From positions 1 through 9,226 of the forward strand of contig JAOUGB010000062.1 of NCBI GenBank assembly GCA_029857875.1: a DNA stretch of 9,226 nucleotides, in the 5' to 3' direction. A program made the translations under genes and the position numbers. The stretch's first letter is position 1. Every line of letters starts with the position of its first letter. The notes under the pieces are model-generated. The model saw nothing but the letters and a program-made list of their open reading frames with translations. It searched no databases and had not been told where the DNA came from. This document shows, one piece after another, positions 1-5,529 of the stretch. The stretch is from Desulfobacteraceae bacterium. Its GTDB lineage: Bacteria; Desulfobacterota; Desulfobacteria; Desulfobacterales; UBA11574.

Positions 1-67
1 GAACCGTCATGGTTGTGTCCGGTGCTGTATCACTGTCTTTAAAAATCCTTATTTTAAGCTTTAGCAT
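1..67 (-). CDS. N-terminal fragment of an unrecognised protein (runs off the window start)
   Basis: Reading the minus strand from the ATG at 67, the frame stays open to base 1 and gives 22 codons, starting MLKLKIRIFKDSD and continuing into TAPDTTMTV. A Shine-Dalgarno-like AAGGAAAG lies about six bases before the ATG, which supports a real start. The visible part has no signal peptide or membrane segment; alternating charged and hydrophobic residues suggest a beta strand at the N-terminus of a soluble protein. I do not recognise the family from so few residues. The gene would point away from the acetyltransferase downstream of it on the plus map, in the same direction as all minus-strand genes here. 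The heptad array at 164-205 lies roughly 100-140 bp upstream of its start. Certainty is moderate because only 67 bases are seen. Confidence 0.55.
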   Translation of the reverse strand, partial: MLKLKIRIFKDSDTAPDTTMTV

Positions 68-163
68 AAACGCTTTCCTTATTCATAATAGTTAAGTCCT
101 TTGCAACAAATCGATTTCATTGGTCTTCGCTTTCAGCTTCATCCAAAAAGAAAAAGCTTAAAC

Positions 164-205
164 CAAATAGGAAACAGTAAATAGAAAATAGTAAATAGAA
201 AATAG
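164..205. repeat. Six-copy 7-bp tandem repeat (AAATAG type)
   Basis: Six consecutive heptamers can be read without a gap: CAAATAG, GAAACAG, TAAATAG, AAAATAG, TAAATAG, AAAATAG. The last four also form an exact duplicated 14-mer (from 176 and 190). The array is AT-rich and non-coding, lying between the acetyltransferase stop and the partial gene at the window start. Its function is unknown. It resembles in form the heptanucleotide short tandem repeats known in other bacteria, but I infer no specific family. Confidence 0.8.
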
Positions 206-263
206 AAAAAAAGTCAGGGTATTCGATTAAGCATTAAATATTCCCCGATAAATCGAGATCTAC

Positions 264-284
264 GACAATCATCAATCGTCAATC
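264..284. repeat. Three-copy 7-bp tandem repeat (RTCAATC type)
   Basis: Three adjoining heptamers, GACAATC, ATCAATC, GTCAATC, end 25 bp from the acetyltransferase stop codon. On the minus strand they read GATTGAC, GATTGAT, GATTGTC, the same unit as the array at 4073-4107 in the efflux operon. Non-coding. Confidence 0.7.
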
Positions 285-309
285 GTTTGCACCTGAAACG
301 GTAATATTT

Positions 310-798
310 TCAAAAGGCTAAAGTGTTATCCTTTTTTAAATTCAATTCAAAAAAAGTTGCGCCTTCAATGGGATTGAACCGATACGGCGCTATCTGTTTG
401 AACCCCAGGGCGTTGTATAACATATTTGCATGATTCATTGAAGGGATCGTATCGAGTCTCATATAATCATACCCCATATCCCTGGCGGCTTTGATGACAA
501 CCTCAGCCAATAATTTTCCGACCTTTTGTCCTCTGAAATGCGGCTTTACGTAAAGACGCTTCATTTCACAAATACCTTGTCCTAAATCTCGAAGGGCTAC
601 ACAGCCGATGGGCTGATTTGCATTCAGCGCAATATATAAACAGCCCCGCGGGAAAGCGTATTGTCCGGGAAAATTCTCCATCTCTTTATCAAAGTCTTGA
701 AAGCCCAAATCAAATTCCAGCGATTGGGCATATTCCCGAATTAATTCCTTTGCTTTTTCAACAAATTCTTTTGTATTTGCTTCAACAATTTTTATCAT
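310..798 (-). CDS. GNAT-family N-acetyltransferase
   Basis: A 162-residue cytoplasmic protein with the layout of the GNAT superfamily, which moves an acetyl group from acetyl-CoA to an amine. The N-terminal helix region (about 9-45) is followed by a strand pair (IALNANQPIGCVALRDLG, 56-73) and the EMKRLYV strand (79-84). The acetyl-CoA-binding motif A is RGQKVGK at 89-95, with Lys at the position often Gly. The helix 96-108 and the strand MRLDTIPSM (113-121) follow. The C-terminal signature MLYNALGF at 126-133 and the IAPYR turn match the common RLDT...LY..LGF subfamily of single-domain acetyltransferases. Length is typical and complete. The start at 798 has no good ribosome site close by (an AAGGAA lies about 24 bases upstream), so translation may be weak. 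The gene stands alone; nothing nearby identifies its substrate. Confidence 0.9.
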   Translation of the reverse strand: MIKIVEANTKEFVEKAKELIREYAQSLEFDLGFQDFDKEMENFPGQYAFPRGCLYIALNANQPIGCVALRDLGQGICEMKRLYVKPHFRGQKVGKLLAEVVIKAARDMGYDYMRLDTIPSMNHANMLYNALGFKQIAPYRFNPIEGATFFELNLKKDNTLAF

Positions 799-886
799 GA
801 TTCTGATTGTTAGGCTGGATATTCCTTAAGTTTGCCTCCCTTCAACCGGTTAATCCAACGCCTGAACTGCCGCCTTAGTTGAATCA

Positions 887-914
887 AATATAGGCGCTTT
901 AAATCCCATTACAA
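887..914 (-). promoter_or_regulatory. Candidate sigma-70 promoter for the acetyltransferase gene
   Basis: On the minus strand TTGTAA (plus 909-914) is followed after 16 bp by TATATT (plus 887-892), matching four and five of six consensus positions. Transcription would begin near 880, leaving a leader of about 80 bases before the ATG at 798. Placement is sensible but the region is AT-rich, so chance matches are possible. Confidence 0.4.
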
Positions 915-1024
915 GATATCTCATTGAATGACGAGTTTTTTGGTCCAAATTGATAGGTATTTTATTTCGTAGATTAAGTTTTGACAAGAAAAAGCTGCGG
1001 CAATGCAAAAATGCAGATTTTTTT

Positions 1025-1045
1025 CAGAATATTATTCTGCTTTTT
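1025..1045 (+). terminator. Weak hairpin followed by a T run
   Basis: CAGAAT and ATTCTG form a perfect six-pair stem around an ATT loop, followed by C and five T. It has the outline of an intrinsic terminator on the plus strand, but the stem has only two G-C pairs and no plus-strand gene precedes it, so it may equally be a symmetric protein site or chance. Confidence 0.2.
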
Positions 1046-1245
1046 GTTCATGGACATTGTCGGGAGTCGTAAATGCCAACCTTCTGTGATTCAACGGAGT
1101 TGTATCGCGGTCATGTTTTCGTACTGTCGTGGGGTCATGAAAAGCGTATGTTGGATTCAAATTGGCGGGTTTTGTCTATTAATTTATTGTGTTGGGCAAA
1201 AATGTACCCATCGGATTAAAAAGAAAAGCTAAACTTTACTAAAAT

Positions 1246-1773
1246 TTAACTCCAGGTCGCGCCGCCATCTTTGCTGGTTAAAATTGAGATGCCGCCGGCA
1301 GTATTCACATCAATACGCATAATGATACCGGTTGGATTCGTCAAACTGACTTGGACCGGGGGGGCGATGATAGTAGGTAACATCCCTCTATTGTTGAATC
1401 CACAGGTATTGGCCGCAGTAATATCTACGCCATTTTCCAACGTGACGTTGCCCTTTATAGTGGTGTCGCCTGGGGTCAAGTTCGAACTTCCATCCGGGTC
1501 TAAAAATACGGTATAATTATTATTTCCGACGTCAAATGTGATACATGCATATGTGTTGTCTTTTACTGCCCGAATTTTTGCCAGATTCAAGTCATCGTAT
1601 ATCTGCCTTACCGATGTTTGGAGTTTATGTCTGGGCAACCAGGAAATATAACTGGGTATTGAAATGGCTGTCATTATACCGAGAATGCTAAGGGTTACGG
1701 TAAGTTCAGCTAACGTAAAACCTTTTCTATTTTTAAGTGTCTTCCAAAAACAAAATGATCTTTTTTTAAACAT
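1246..1773 (-). CDS. Type IV pilin-like protein (FimT/GspH-type pseudopilin)
   Basis: A 175-residue prepilin. A basic leader of 18 residues ends in Gly18, and the prepilin-peptidase motif RKGFTLAEL follows, so cleavage before Phe19 leaves Glu at mature position 5, the hallmark of type IV pilins and type II secretion pseudopilins. Residues 19-40 form the hydrophobic N-terminal helix. The amphipathic LQTSVRQIYDDLNLAKIRAVKDN segment that follows, then a beta-rich C-terminal domain, match FimT/GspH minor pseudopilins, as does the length. I place the start at 1773 rather than further upstream because GGGAGA lies seven bases before this ATG and the leader length is then normal. The gene overlaps the lipoprotein gene by 8 bp, so translation is probably coupled. 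No other pilus or secretion genes are in view; it may serve as a minor pilin for machinery encoded elsewhere. Its leader lies in a local duplication (1734-1800). Confidence 0.87.
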   Translation of the reverse strand: MFKKRSFCFWKTLKNRKGFTLAELTVTLSILGIMTAISIPSYISWLPRHKLQTSVRQIYDDLNLAKIRAVKDNTYACITFDVGNNNYTVFLDPDGSSNLTPGDTTIKGNVTLENGVDITAANTCGFNNRGMLPTIIAPPVQVSLTNPTGIIMRIDVNTAGGISILTSKDGGATWS

Positions 1774-1800
1774 CAGTATCTCCCAAGAACAAAGCGATCT
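1734..1800 (-). repeat. Imperfect direct duplication with 39-bp period across a gene overlap
   Basis: The 28 bases at 1773-1800 match the 28 bases at 1734-1761 at 22 positions, with 11 bases between. The first copy (in transcription order, 1800 to 1773) encodes the lipoprotein C-terminus QIALFLGDTD and contains the pilin ribosome site, and it ends within the pilin ATG. The second copy, read in the lipoprotein frame, gives KIILFLEDT followed by a stop, and read in the pilin frame gives RSFCFWKTL of the leader. The corresponding pilin-frame reading of the first copy is RSLCSWEIL. The period is a multiple of three, so both frames are preserved. Confidence 0.75.
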
Positions 1801-2167
1801 GTGTTTTTCCGCCGTTAACCGGCGTATATGTATCAATCAATAAGCCTTCACTGCCTTTAAAAAGCGCCAAGAATGCGGTGGTTTCCGGGTCATTCACACG
1901 CCACGGTTCAAATCCCCGTTCAATCCGAATGTACCAACCTGTCCGGGCCATATGATTTTTATAATATTCCAAGACTTTTTTCCCTGAATCGATGGTTTCG
2001 AGCTCGGCATAGCACCCGCCATTCAGCCGCATGATGTTCACAATCTTAGAGTTTGGGTAGCGGGATACCTTGCTATTGAAATTGTATGGCATTCTATCCA
2101 TGCATCCTGAAATAATGCACGCAAATGCCATCAACAGCAGAGATAACACGAAAGTCTTGGATTTCAT
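1766..2167 (-). CDS. Small outer- or periplasm-facing lipoprotein of unknown function
   Basis: A 133-residue protein with a type II signal peptide: MKSK, a hydrophobic stretch (5-18) and lipobox ISGC, so Cys22 should be lipidated after cleavage by signal peptidase II. The residue after Cys is Met, not Asp, so export to the outer membrane is plausible. The mature part of 112 residues contains RYPNSKIVNIMRL, then VLEYYKNHMARTGWYI, then a strand-rich C-terminus (FLALFKGSEGLLIDTY, TQIALFLGD). The YP.S.....+ EYY...... GW pattern recalls a loosely defined group of small lipoproteins, but I cannot name a family. The ATG at 2167 is chosen over an earlier in-frame TTG (2230) because it starts the signal peptide directly and has AGAGGA about six bases upstream. 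It precedes and overlaps the pseudopilin gene by 8 bp, so the two probably act in one transcript and perhaps at the same envelope structure (inference). Confidence 0.8.
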   Translation of the reverse strand: MKSKTFVLSLLLMAFACIISGCMDRMPYNFNSKVSRYPNSKIVNIMRLNGGCYAELETIDSGKKVLEYYKNHMARTGWYIRIERGFEPWRVNDPETTAFLALFKGSEGLLIDTYTPVNGGKTQIALFLGDTDV

Positions 2168-2211
2168 AAGCCGTCCTCTTATATTAAATATCGGAACTTT
2201 TTCGGTAAAGT

Positions 2212-2232
2212 TTATGCAAAAATTATGCAAAA
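2212..2232 (-). repeat. Twin 10-bp direct repeat upstream of the lipoprotein gene
   Basis: TTATGCAAAA occurs at 2212-2221 and again at 2223-2232, an 11-bp period or about one DNA turn. It lies 45-65 bp upstream of the lipoprotein ATG, where a promoter or activator site would be expected. Operator role is inference only. Confidence 0.4.
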
Positions 2233-2296
2233 TAATGGGAAAGCTATAAAAAGGTAAGATATCGATGGGTTAGTTTGGATGGACACATCGCCAAAT

Positions 2297-2326
2297 CAAG
2301 CGCTTGCGACAATATTCGACAATTTT
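2297..2326. repeat. Palindrome abutting two tandem 10-bp repeats
   Basis: CAAGCGCTTG (2297-2306) is a perfect 10-bp palindrome. It is directly followed by CGACAATATT (2307-2316) and CGACAATTTT (2317-2326), which differ at one base. The compact, helically phased arrangement in a divergent promoter spacer suggests a protein-binding site, but no regulator is encoded nearby. Confidence 0.35.
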
Positions 2327-2475
2327 AGTGCCGTTTTTTGGCAGTTTTTACCTGTATAATTCATCGTTTTACGAGGAAGCGCACCTCCTGAACACGTGCC
2401 ATATTTTTTATGTAAACCCATTGAATGGTTATGCATCTAAAAAAGTGTCACAGTTTAAAACCCTTCCGGCTCACT

Positions 2476-2485
2476 CGCTATAGCG
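2476..2485. promoter_or_regulatory. Palindrome four bases upstream of the efflux promoter
   Basis: CGCTATAGCG is a perfect 10-bp palindrome ending four bases before the -35 hexamer of the efflux promoter. A dimeric regulator binding here could control the pump, but the site is short and could be chance. Confidence 0.3.
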
Positions 2486-2489
2486 GGGC

Positions 2490-2518
2490 TTTACAAGCTC
2501 AATTTGCATCTTTATAAA
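2490..2518 (+). promoter_or_regulatory. Sigma-70-type promoter of the efflux operon
   Basis: TTTACA (2490-2495) and TATAAA (2513-2518) are separated by exactly 17 bp and each matches the consensus at five of six positions. Transcription would start near 2525, giving a leader of about 98 bases before the channel gene. This is the best promoter match in the window and is correctly placed. The ribosome site of the first gene is poor (AGG at 2611), so the long leader may matter for expression. Confidence 0.6.
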
Positions 2519-2622
2519 AAATCGACAATCATTTAGCTTACCACATTATTTCTTGATATTTAAACCTATAAATCGTAGTTTGTTACTGATACAAAACCAA
2601 CATATAACACAGGCATCGGCCT

Positions 2623-4017
2623 ATGAAGAATCATGTAAATAGGTTTATATTGACCATTATTCTGTTGCTGGTTGCATCTTGCGCTCCGTTCAAGCCCCAG
2701 GAAAGGCAGTCACCGGAAGGTGAATTGCCGCGCTCTTTTTCGCTCTATACAGCAGAATCCGAACCAGAAGTACGGTGGTGGGAAGAATTTAATGATCCTG
2801 ATCTCAACGCGCTTATCACTGAAGCGCTCTCCGACAACTTAACCTTGAAAGAGGCCTGGTCCCGACTCGTTCAAACCCGGGCTTTGGCCGTTCAGGCCGG
2901 TGCAGCACTTTATCCTGATCTGACAGGAACCGCCGAAGCTTATTATGCGCGTCAGCGGTTAGACAACGGTTCCCAGAGAACCATATCGAATGAGGACTAT
3001 TCCCTGGGAGTTATCAGCAGCTACGAACTGGATCTCTGGGGGCGTATTCGGGCCGGGCGGGAATCCGCTCTGCTGGAGGTGACCGCCGCCCGGGAAGACT
3101 TAAACACAGCGGCAATGACCCTGGCGGCTGAAGTGGCCAATCGTTGGGCTGACATTATATCCCAGCGGATGCAAAAACGGCTTCTGGAACGTCAGCTTCA
3201 AACCAACTTGACATTGCTGGAGCTCATTGAACTCAGGTTTCGAATGTCCATGGTATCGGCGCTCGATGTTTATCAACAAAAACAAATTGTTGAAGACATT
3301 ATGGCTGAAATCCCGCTGGTTGAGGCCGAGGAACAGGTGCTGAGGCATGAACTGGCTCTTTTGCTGGGAAAGCCTCCGGGAACATCATTAAAGATCAGCC
3401 GGGAAGACTTGCCTGAACCGGACGAAATCCCGGCAACCGGACTGCCGGCCGATCTTCTTTCATCGCGTCCGGATTTGCGAAGGGCTGGAATGCGTCTGCA
3501 GGCTGCGGACTGGCAAGTGGCAGCCGCTCGGGCAAATCGCTTGCCGGCAATTAGCCTGACTGCCGGGGCCCAATATGGAAAAGGCGATATGGATGTACTC
3601 TTCGACAACTGGCTGCTCAGCCTGGCGGGCAATTTGACTGCACCGATATTCGATGGGGGGCGGCGGGCTGCAGAAGTGGACCGCACACAGGCTCTCGCGG
3701 ATGAAAATTTGTCTGCATATCGGCAAGCGGTTTTAACGGCCATCAAAGAAGTTGAAAATGCCCTGGTCAGTGAGGCCAAGCAGCGGGAACACATCAGGGC
3801 CCTCGAAAATGTGCTGGTTACCGCCCGTAAGGCATTAGAGCAGGCAGGGATTCGATATCGTAACGGGCTTACCGATTACCTGCCGGTGCTGACCCAATTG
3901 TTGGCGGTTCAGGGACTCGAAAGGAACTTAATTCGACAGCAGGCGATCCTGCTTAATGCACGCGTCAGTCTCTATCGATCACTGGGCGGAACATGGACGG
4001 ACTCGCTAATCCCTTGA
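2623..4017 (+). CDS. RND efflux outer-membrane channel lipoprotein (NodT/OprM-type, TolC superfamily)
   Basis: A 464-residue outer-membrane factor that forms the exit duct of a tripartite pump. The signal peptide (hydrophobic 8-18) ends in lipobox VASC, making Cys20 the lipidated N-terminus, as in OprM and other NodT-type proteins. The early WWEEFNDPDLNALI segment (52-65) is the usual family start. Two OEP repeats follow, roughly 55-245 and 270-455, each with long coiled-coil-prone helices (LLERQLQTNLTLLELIELRF; RTQALADENLSAYRQAV) and a beta-barrel strand region. The hinge LPADLLSSRPDLRRA (from 274) is the family signature linking the repeats. The length is normal and nothing is broken. It is the first gene of the operon, so the order channel-adaptor-permease differs from the mexAB-oprM order. 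Ribosome site weak. The substrate cannot be told from sequence. Confidence 0.93.
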   Translation: MKNHVNRFILTIILLLVASCAPFKPQERQSPEGELPRSFSLYTAESEPEVRWWEEFNDPDLNALITEALSDNLTLKEAWSRLVQTRALAVQAGAALYPDLTGTAEAYYARQRLDNGSQRTISNEDYSLGVISSYELDLWGRIRAGRESALLEVTAAREDLNTAAMTLAAEVANRWADIISQRMQKRLLERQLQTNLTLLELIELRFRMSMVSALDVYQQKQIVEDIMAEIPLVEAEEQVLRHELALLLGKPPGTSLKISREDLPEPDEIPATGLPADLLSSRPDLRRAGMRLQAADWQVAAARANRLPAISLTAGAQYGKGDMDVLFDNWLLSLAGNLTAPIFDGGRRAAEVDRTQALADENLSAYRQAVLTAIKEVENALVSEAKQREHIRALENVLVTARKALEQAGIRYRNGLTDYLPVLTQLLAVQGLERNLIRQQAILLNARVSLYRSLGGTWTDSLIP

Positions 4018-4072
4018 AAATTAAAGGACTACAACCTGACTCGAACGAACCGAAACCAAATAGATAAGTTAT

Positions 4073-4107
4073 GATTGATGCCGGATGATTGTAGATTGAT
4101 GATTTAT
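4073..4107. repeat. 7-bp tandem repeat (GATTGAT type) between channel and adaptor genes
   Basis: Five heptamers in register: GATTGAT, GCCGGAT, GATTGTA, GATTGAT, GATTTAT; the second is degenerate. The unit is the reverse complement of the array at 264-284, nearly 4 kb away, indicating a repeat dispersed in spacers of this genome. Confidence 0.5.
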
Positions 4108-4167
4108 GGAAGGCACTTCGACCCATGAATGTATATGAAAAATGATCGTCATCATTAGATCATCAAT
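4095..4167. repeat. 9-bp inverted repeat enclosing a smaller hairpin
   Basis: ATTGATGAT (4095-4103) and ATCATCAAT (4159-4167) are exact reverse complements. Inside lies AATGAT-CGTC-ATCATT (4141-4156), a six-pair hairpin. Both stems are AT-rich. The structure overlaps the heptad repeat and could fold in the message between channel and adaptor; no terminator-type T run follows. Confidence 0.4.
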
Positions 4168-4204
4168 TCTTCATAAATGTGATTAATCTATTTTTATCCT
4201 AAAC

Positions 4205-4222
4205 CGCACAACATTTTGTGCG
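4205..4222 (+). promoter_or_regulatory. 7-bp-stem hairpin just upstream of the adaptor gene
   Basis: CGCACAA-CATT-TTGTGCG is a perfect seven-pair stem with a four-base loop, ending 28 bases before the adaptor ATG. No T run follows, so it is not a normal intrinsic terminator. It could be an mRNA stability or processing stem or an operator. It also buries a possible GTG start at 4218, arguing for the later ATG. Confidence 0.45.
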
Positions 4223-4250
4223 CAAAAACCGTAATCAGACAGGAATGAAA

Positions 4251-5528
4251 ATGGTGGATGATAAGAAAAATAACATGTTACCGGAGAAACAGCCGAACCT
4301 TGCCAGAAGTCCACGACCCATCATTAGAATTGTCCTATCGCTTGTTATACTCGGTGCCGGTATAGGTGCAGCATCTTACCTAAAAAACAGTGCGCCCCGA
4401 ACCCAGAAACGACCGCCGGTTAAGCTGAGTCCGACGGTTCTGATTCAAACGGTAAAACCTTCCAGCTATCAGATTATTGTAACAGCCATGGGAACTGTTA
4501 TTCCTGCCCGGGAAGTGGTGCTAAAATCACGTGTGTCCGGAGAAATTGTAGAGATTCATCCTGAATTCACGGAAGGCGGGTTTTTAAAAAAGGACATGAG
4601 AATTATCCAGATCGATCCTCAAGATTACGAGCTGGCTCTGGCTCGAAAGCGTAGTGCGGTGACCGATGCCGAGTATGCCCTGAAACTGGAGCTAGGGCAT
4701 CAAGCAGTGGCCAAGCGAGAATGGGAGCTTTTAAACCAGGGCAAGCCGGCACAGGATATGGAAAAGGAACTGGCGCTGCGCCAGCCCCACCTAGACAAGG
4801 TCAGAGCAGATCTGGCGGCAGCAGAGGCCGAACTTGAAGCGGCAATGCTTGATCTTGAGCGAACCCATATCTTGTCGCCGTTCAATGCCATGGTTCGTTC
4901 TAAATCAGTGGATTTGGGATCCCAGGTAACACTCCAGGAACCGCTGGCCGAACTGGTGGGCACCGATGCTTACAGAATCCAGGCATCCTTACCGGTGGAT
5001 CGCCTTGAATGGATTGATGTTCCGGTTCAAGCCGGAGATTCCGGTTCCAAAGCCCGAATCATTTATGGCCAGGGTCATGAATGCAGCGGGACGGTTGTCC
5101 GGTTGATGGGGGATCTGGCAACCGAAGGGCGCATGGCCCGGATCCTGGTGGAGGTTGCCGATCCGCTTGGCTTGAAAGCTTCCAATCAGGATCGCGCACC
5201 CCTTTTAATCGGCGAGTACGTCAGGGTAAACATCCTGGGCCGTAAACTTGACAACGTATTTCAAATTCCGCGTACGGCCTTGAAAGATAATTCAACTGTC
5301 TGGATTGTCAGCGAAAACCAAATATTGGAGATTCGAAAGGTACGTCCGGTCTGGCGTGATGCCGACGTTGTCCTGTTGCAAGACGGCCTGAAACCCGGAG
5401 AACAATTGGTCGTTTCGGATTTACCCGCACCTGTGGAGGGAATGACAGTGCGAGTCGAACCATTGAAATCTGAAATGAAGAGCGACCAACCAGTGAGAGA
5501 AAACGCTGCAAAGGATAAGAACTCTTAA
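4251..5528 (+). CDS. RND efflux periplasmic adaptor subunit (HlyD/AcrA family membrane fusion protein)
   Basis: A 425-residue adaptor bridging permease and outer-membrane channel. A short cytoplasmic tail is followed by an uncleaved membrane anchor (about 24-44, no lipobox Cys). The domain order is then: first half of the lipoyl/barrel-sandwich domain (TAMGTVIPAREVVLKSRVSGEIVEI, about 78-102), the alpha-helical hairpin rich in Ala, Leu and Glu (about 125-205), the second lipoyl half (ILSPFNAMVRSKSVDLGSQV), a beta-barrel domain and a membrane-proximal domain ending near 405, with a charged tail. I choose ATG 4251 because AGGA lies six bases upstream. An in-frame GTG at 4218 falls in a hairpin without a ribosome site and would add 11 residues, and an ATG at 4245 directly follows the AGGA. 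The stop is one base before the permease ATG, so the two are co-translated. The 233-bp gap to the channel gene leaves room for a second promoter, though none is clear. Confidence 0.92.
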   Translation: MVDDKKNNMLPEKQPNLARSPRPIIRIVLSLVILGAGIGAASYLKNSAPRTQKRPPVKLSPTVLIQTVKPSSYQIIVTAMGTVIPAREVVLKSRVSGEIVEIHPEFTEGGFLKKDMRIIQIDPQDYELALARKRSAVTDAEYALKLELGHQAVAKREWELLNQGKPAQDMEKELALRQPHLDKVRADLAAAEAELEAAMLDLERTHILSPFNAMVRSKSVDLGSQVTLQEPLAELVGTDAYRIQASLPVDRLEWIDVPVQAGDSGSKARIIYGQGHECSGTVVRLMGDLATEGRMARILVEVADPLGLKASNQDRAPLLIGEYVRVNILGRKLDNVFQIPRTALKDNSTVWIVSENQILEIRKVRPVWRDADVVLLQDGLKPGEQLVVSDLPAPVEGMTVRVEPLKSEMKSDQPVRENAAKDKNS

Positions 5529-5529
5529 T

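Larger units (their letters stand above)
799..1245. other. 447-bp spacer without a convincing gene
   Basis: This stretch separates the acetyltransferase start from the pseudopilin stop. An open frame on the plus strand (981-1232) begins with TTG, has no ribosome site, and its composition is Cys/Phe/Ile-rich, as expected of chance AT-rich sequence. Besides the candidate promoter at 887-914 the spacer holds an 8-bp palindrome AACCGGTT (844-851) and an AT-rich hairpin at 1025-1039 followed by CTTTTTG. No clear terminator follows the pseudopilin gene. Confidence 0.6.
2168..2622. other. 455-bp divergent regulatory spacer
   Basis: The spacer separates the minus-strand lipoprotein/pilin unit from the plus-strand efflux operon and must hold both promoters. 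Visible elements are the twin TTATGCAAAA repeat (2212-2232), the CAAGCGCTTG palindrome abutting two CGACAAT repeats (2297-2326), a short hairpin with T run (TGCC/GGCA, 2329-2349), an isolated TATAAT (2355-2360) without a matching -35, CACGTG (2393-2398), a palindrome at 2476-2485 and the promoter at 2490-2518. No gene-like open frame or known riboswitch pattern is seen. No confident promoter for the lipoprotein gene was found. Confidence 0.6.

Noticed and set aside
53..162. 9-bp inverted repeat TTTAAGCTT / AAGCTTAAA around the first spacer
   Set aside because: The core AAGCTT is self-complementary and the sequence is AT-rich, so the match is weak evidence for a mobile-element end; no transposase or target duplication is present.
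1040..1110. Minus-strand 25-codon peptide starting MNKKQNN
   Set aside because: No ribosome site, very short, AT-rich; nothing else supports translation.
981..1232. Plus-strand open frame of 83 codons in the 799-1245 spacer
   Set aside because: Starts with TTG, has no ribosome site, encodes an irregular Cys/Phe/Ile-rich product with no domain pattern, and lies in AT-rich spacer sequence.
2168..2230. TTG start at 2230 for the lipoprotein gene
   Set aside because: Would put 21 extra residues in front of a complete signal peptide; the ATG at 2167 has its own ribosome site.
2168..2300. Sigma-54 promoter for the pilin unit
   Set aside because: No GG-N10-GC arrangement resembling the -24/-12 consensus was found upstream of the lipoprotein gene.
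2329..2349. Terminator-like TGCC/GGCA hairpin with T run in the divergent spacer
   Set aside because: Only a four-pair stem with a seven-base loop, and no plus-strand gene precedes it.
3273..3794. Minus-strand open frame (173 codons) inside the channel gene
   Set aside because: Antisense to the well-supported outer-membrane channel; Ser/Arg/Ala-rich with no recognisable fold or ribosome site.
4218..4250. GTG start at 4218 for the adaptor gene
   Set aside because: It lies within a stable hairpin, has no ribosome site, and the AGGA six bases before ATG 4251 gives a better start.
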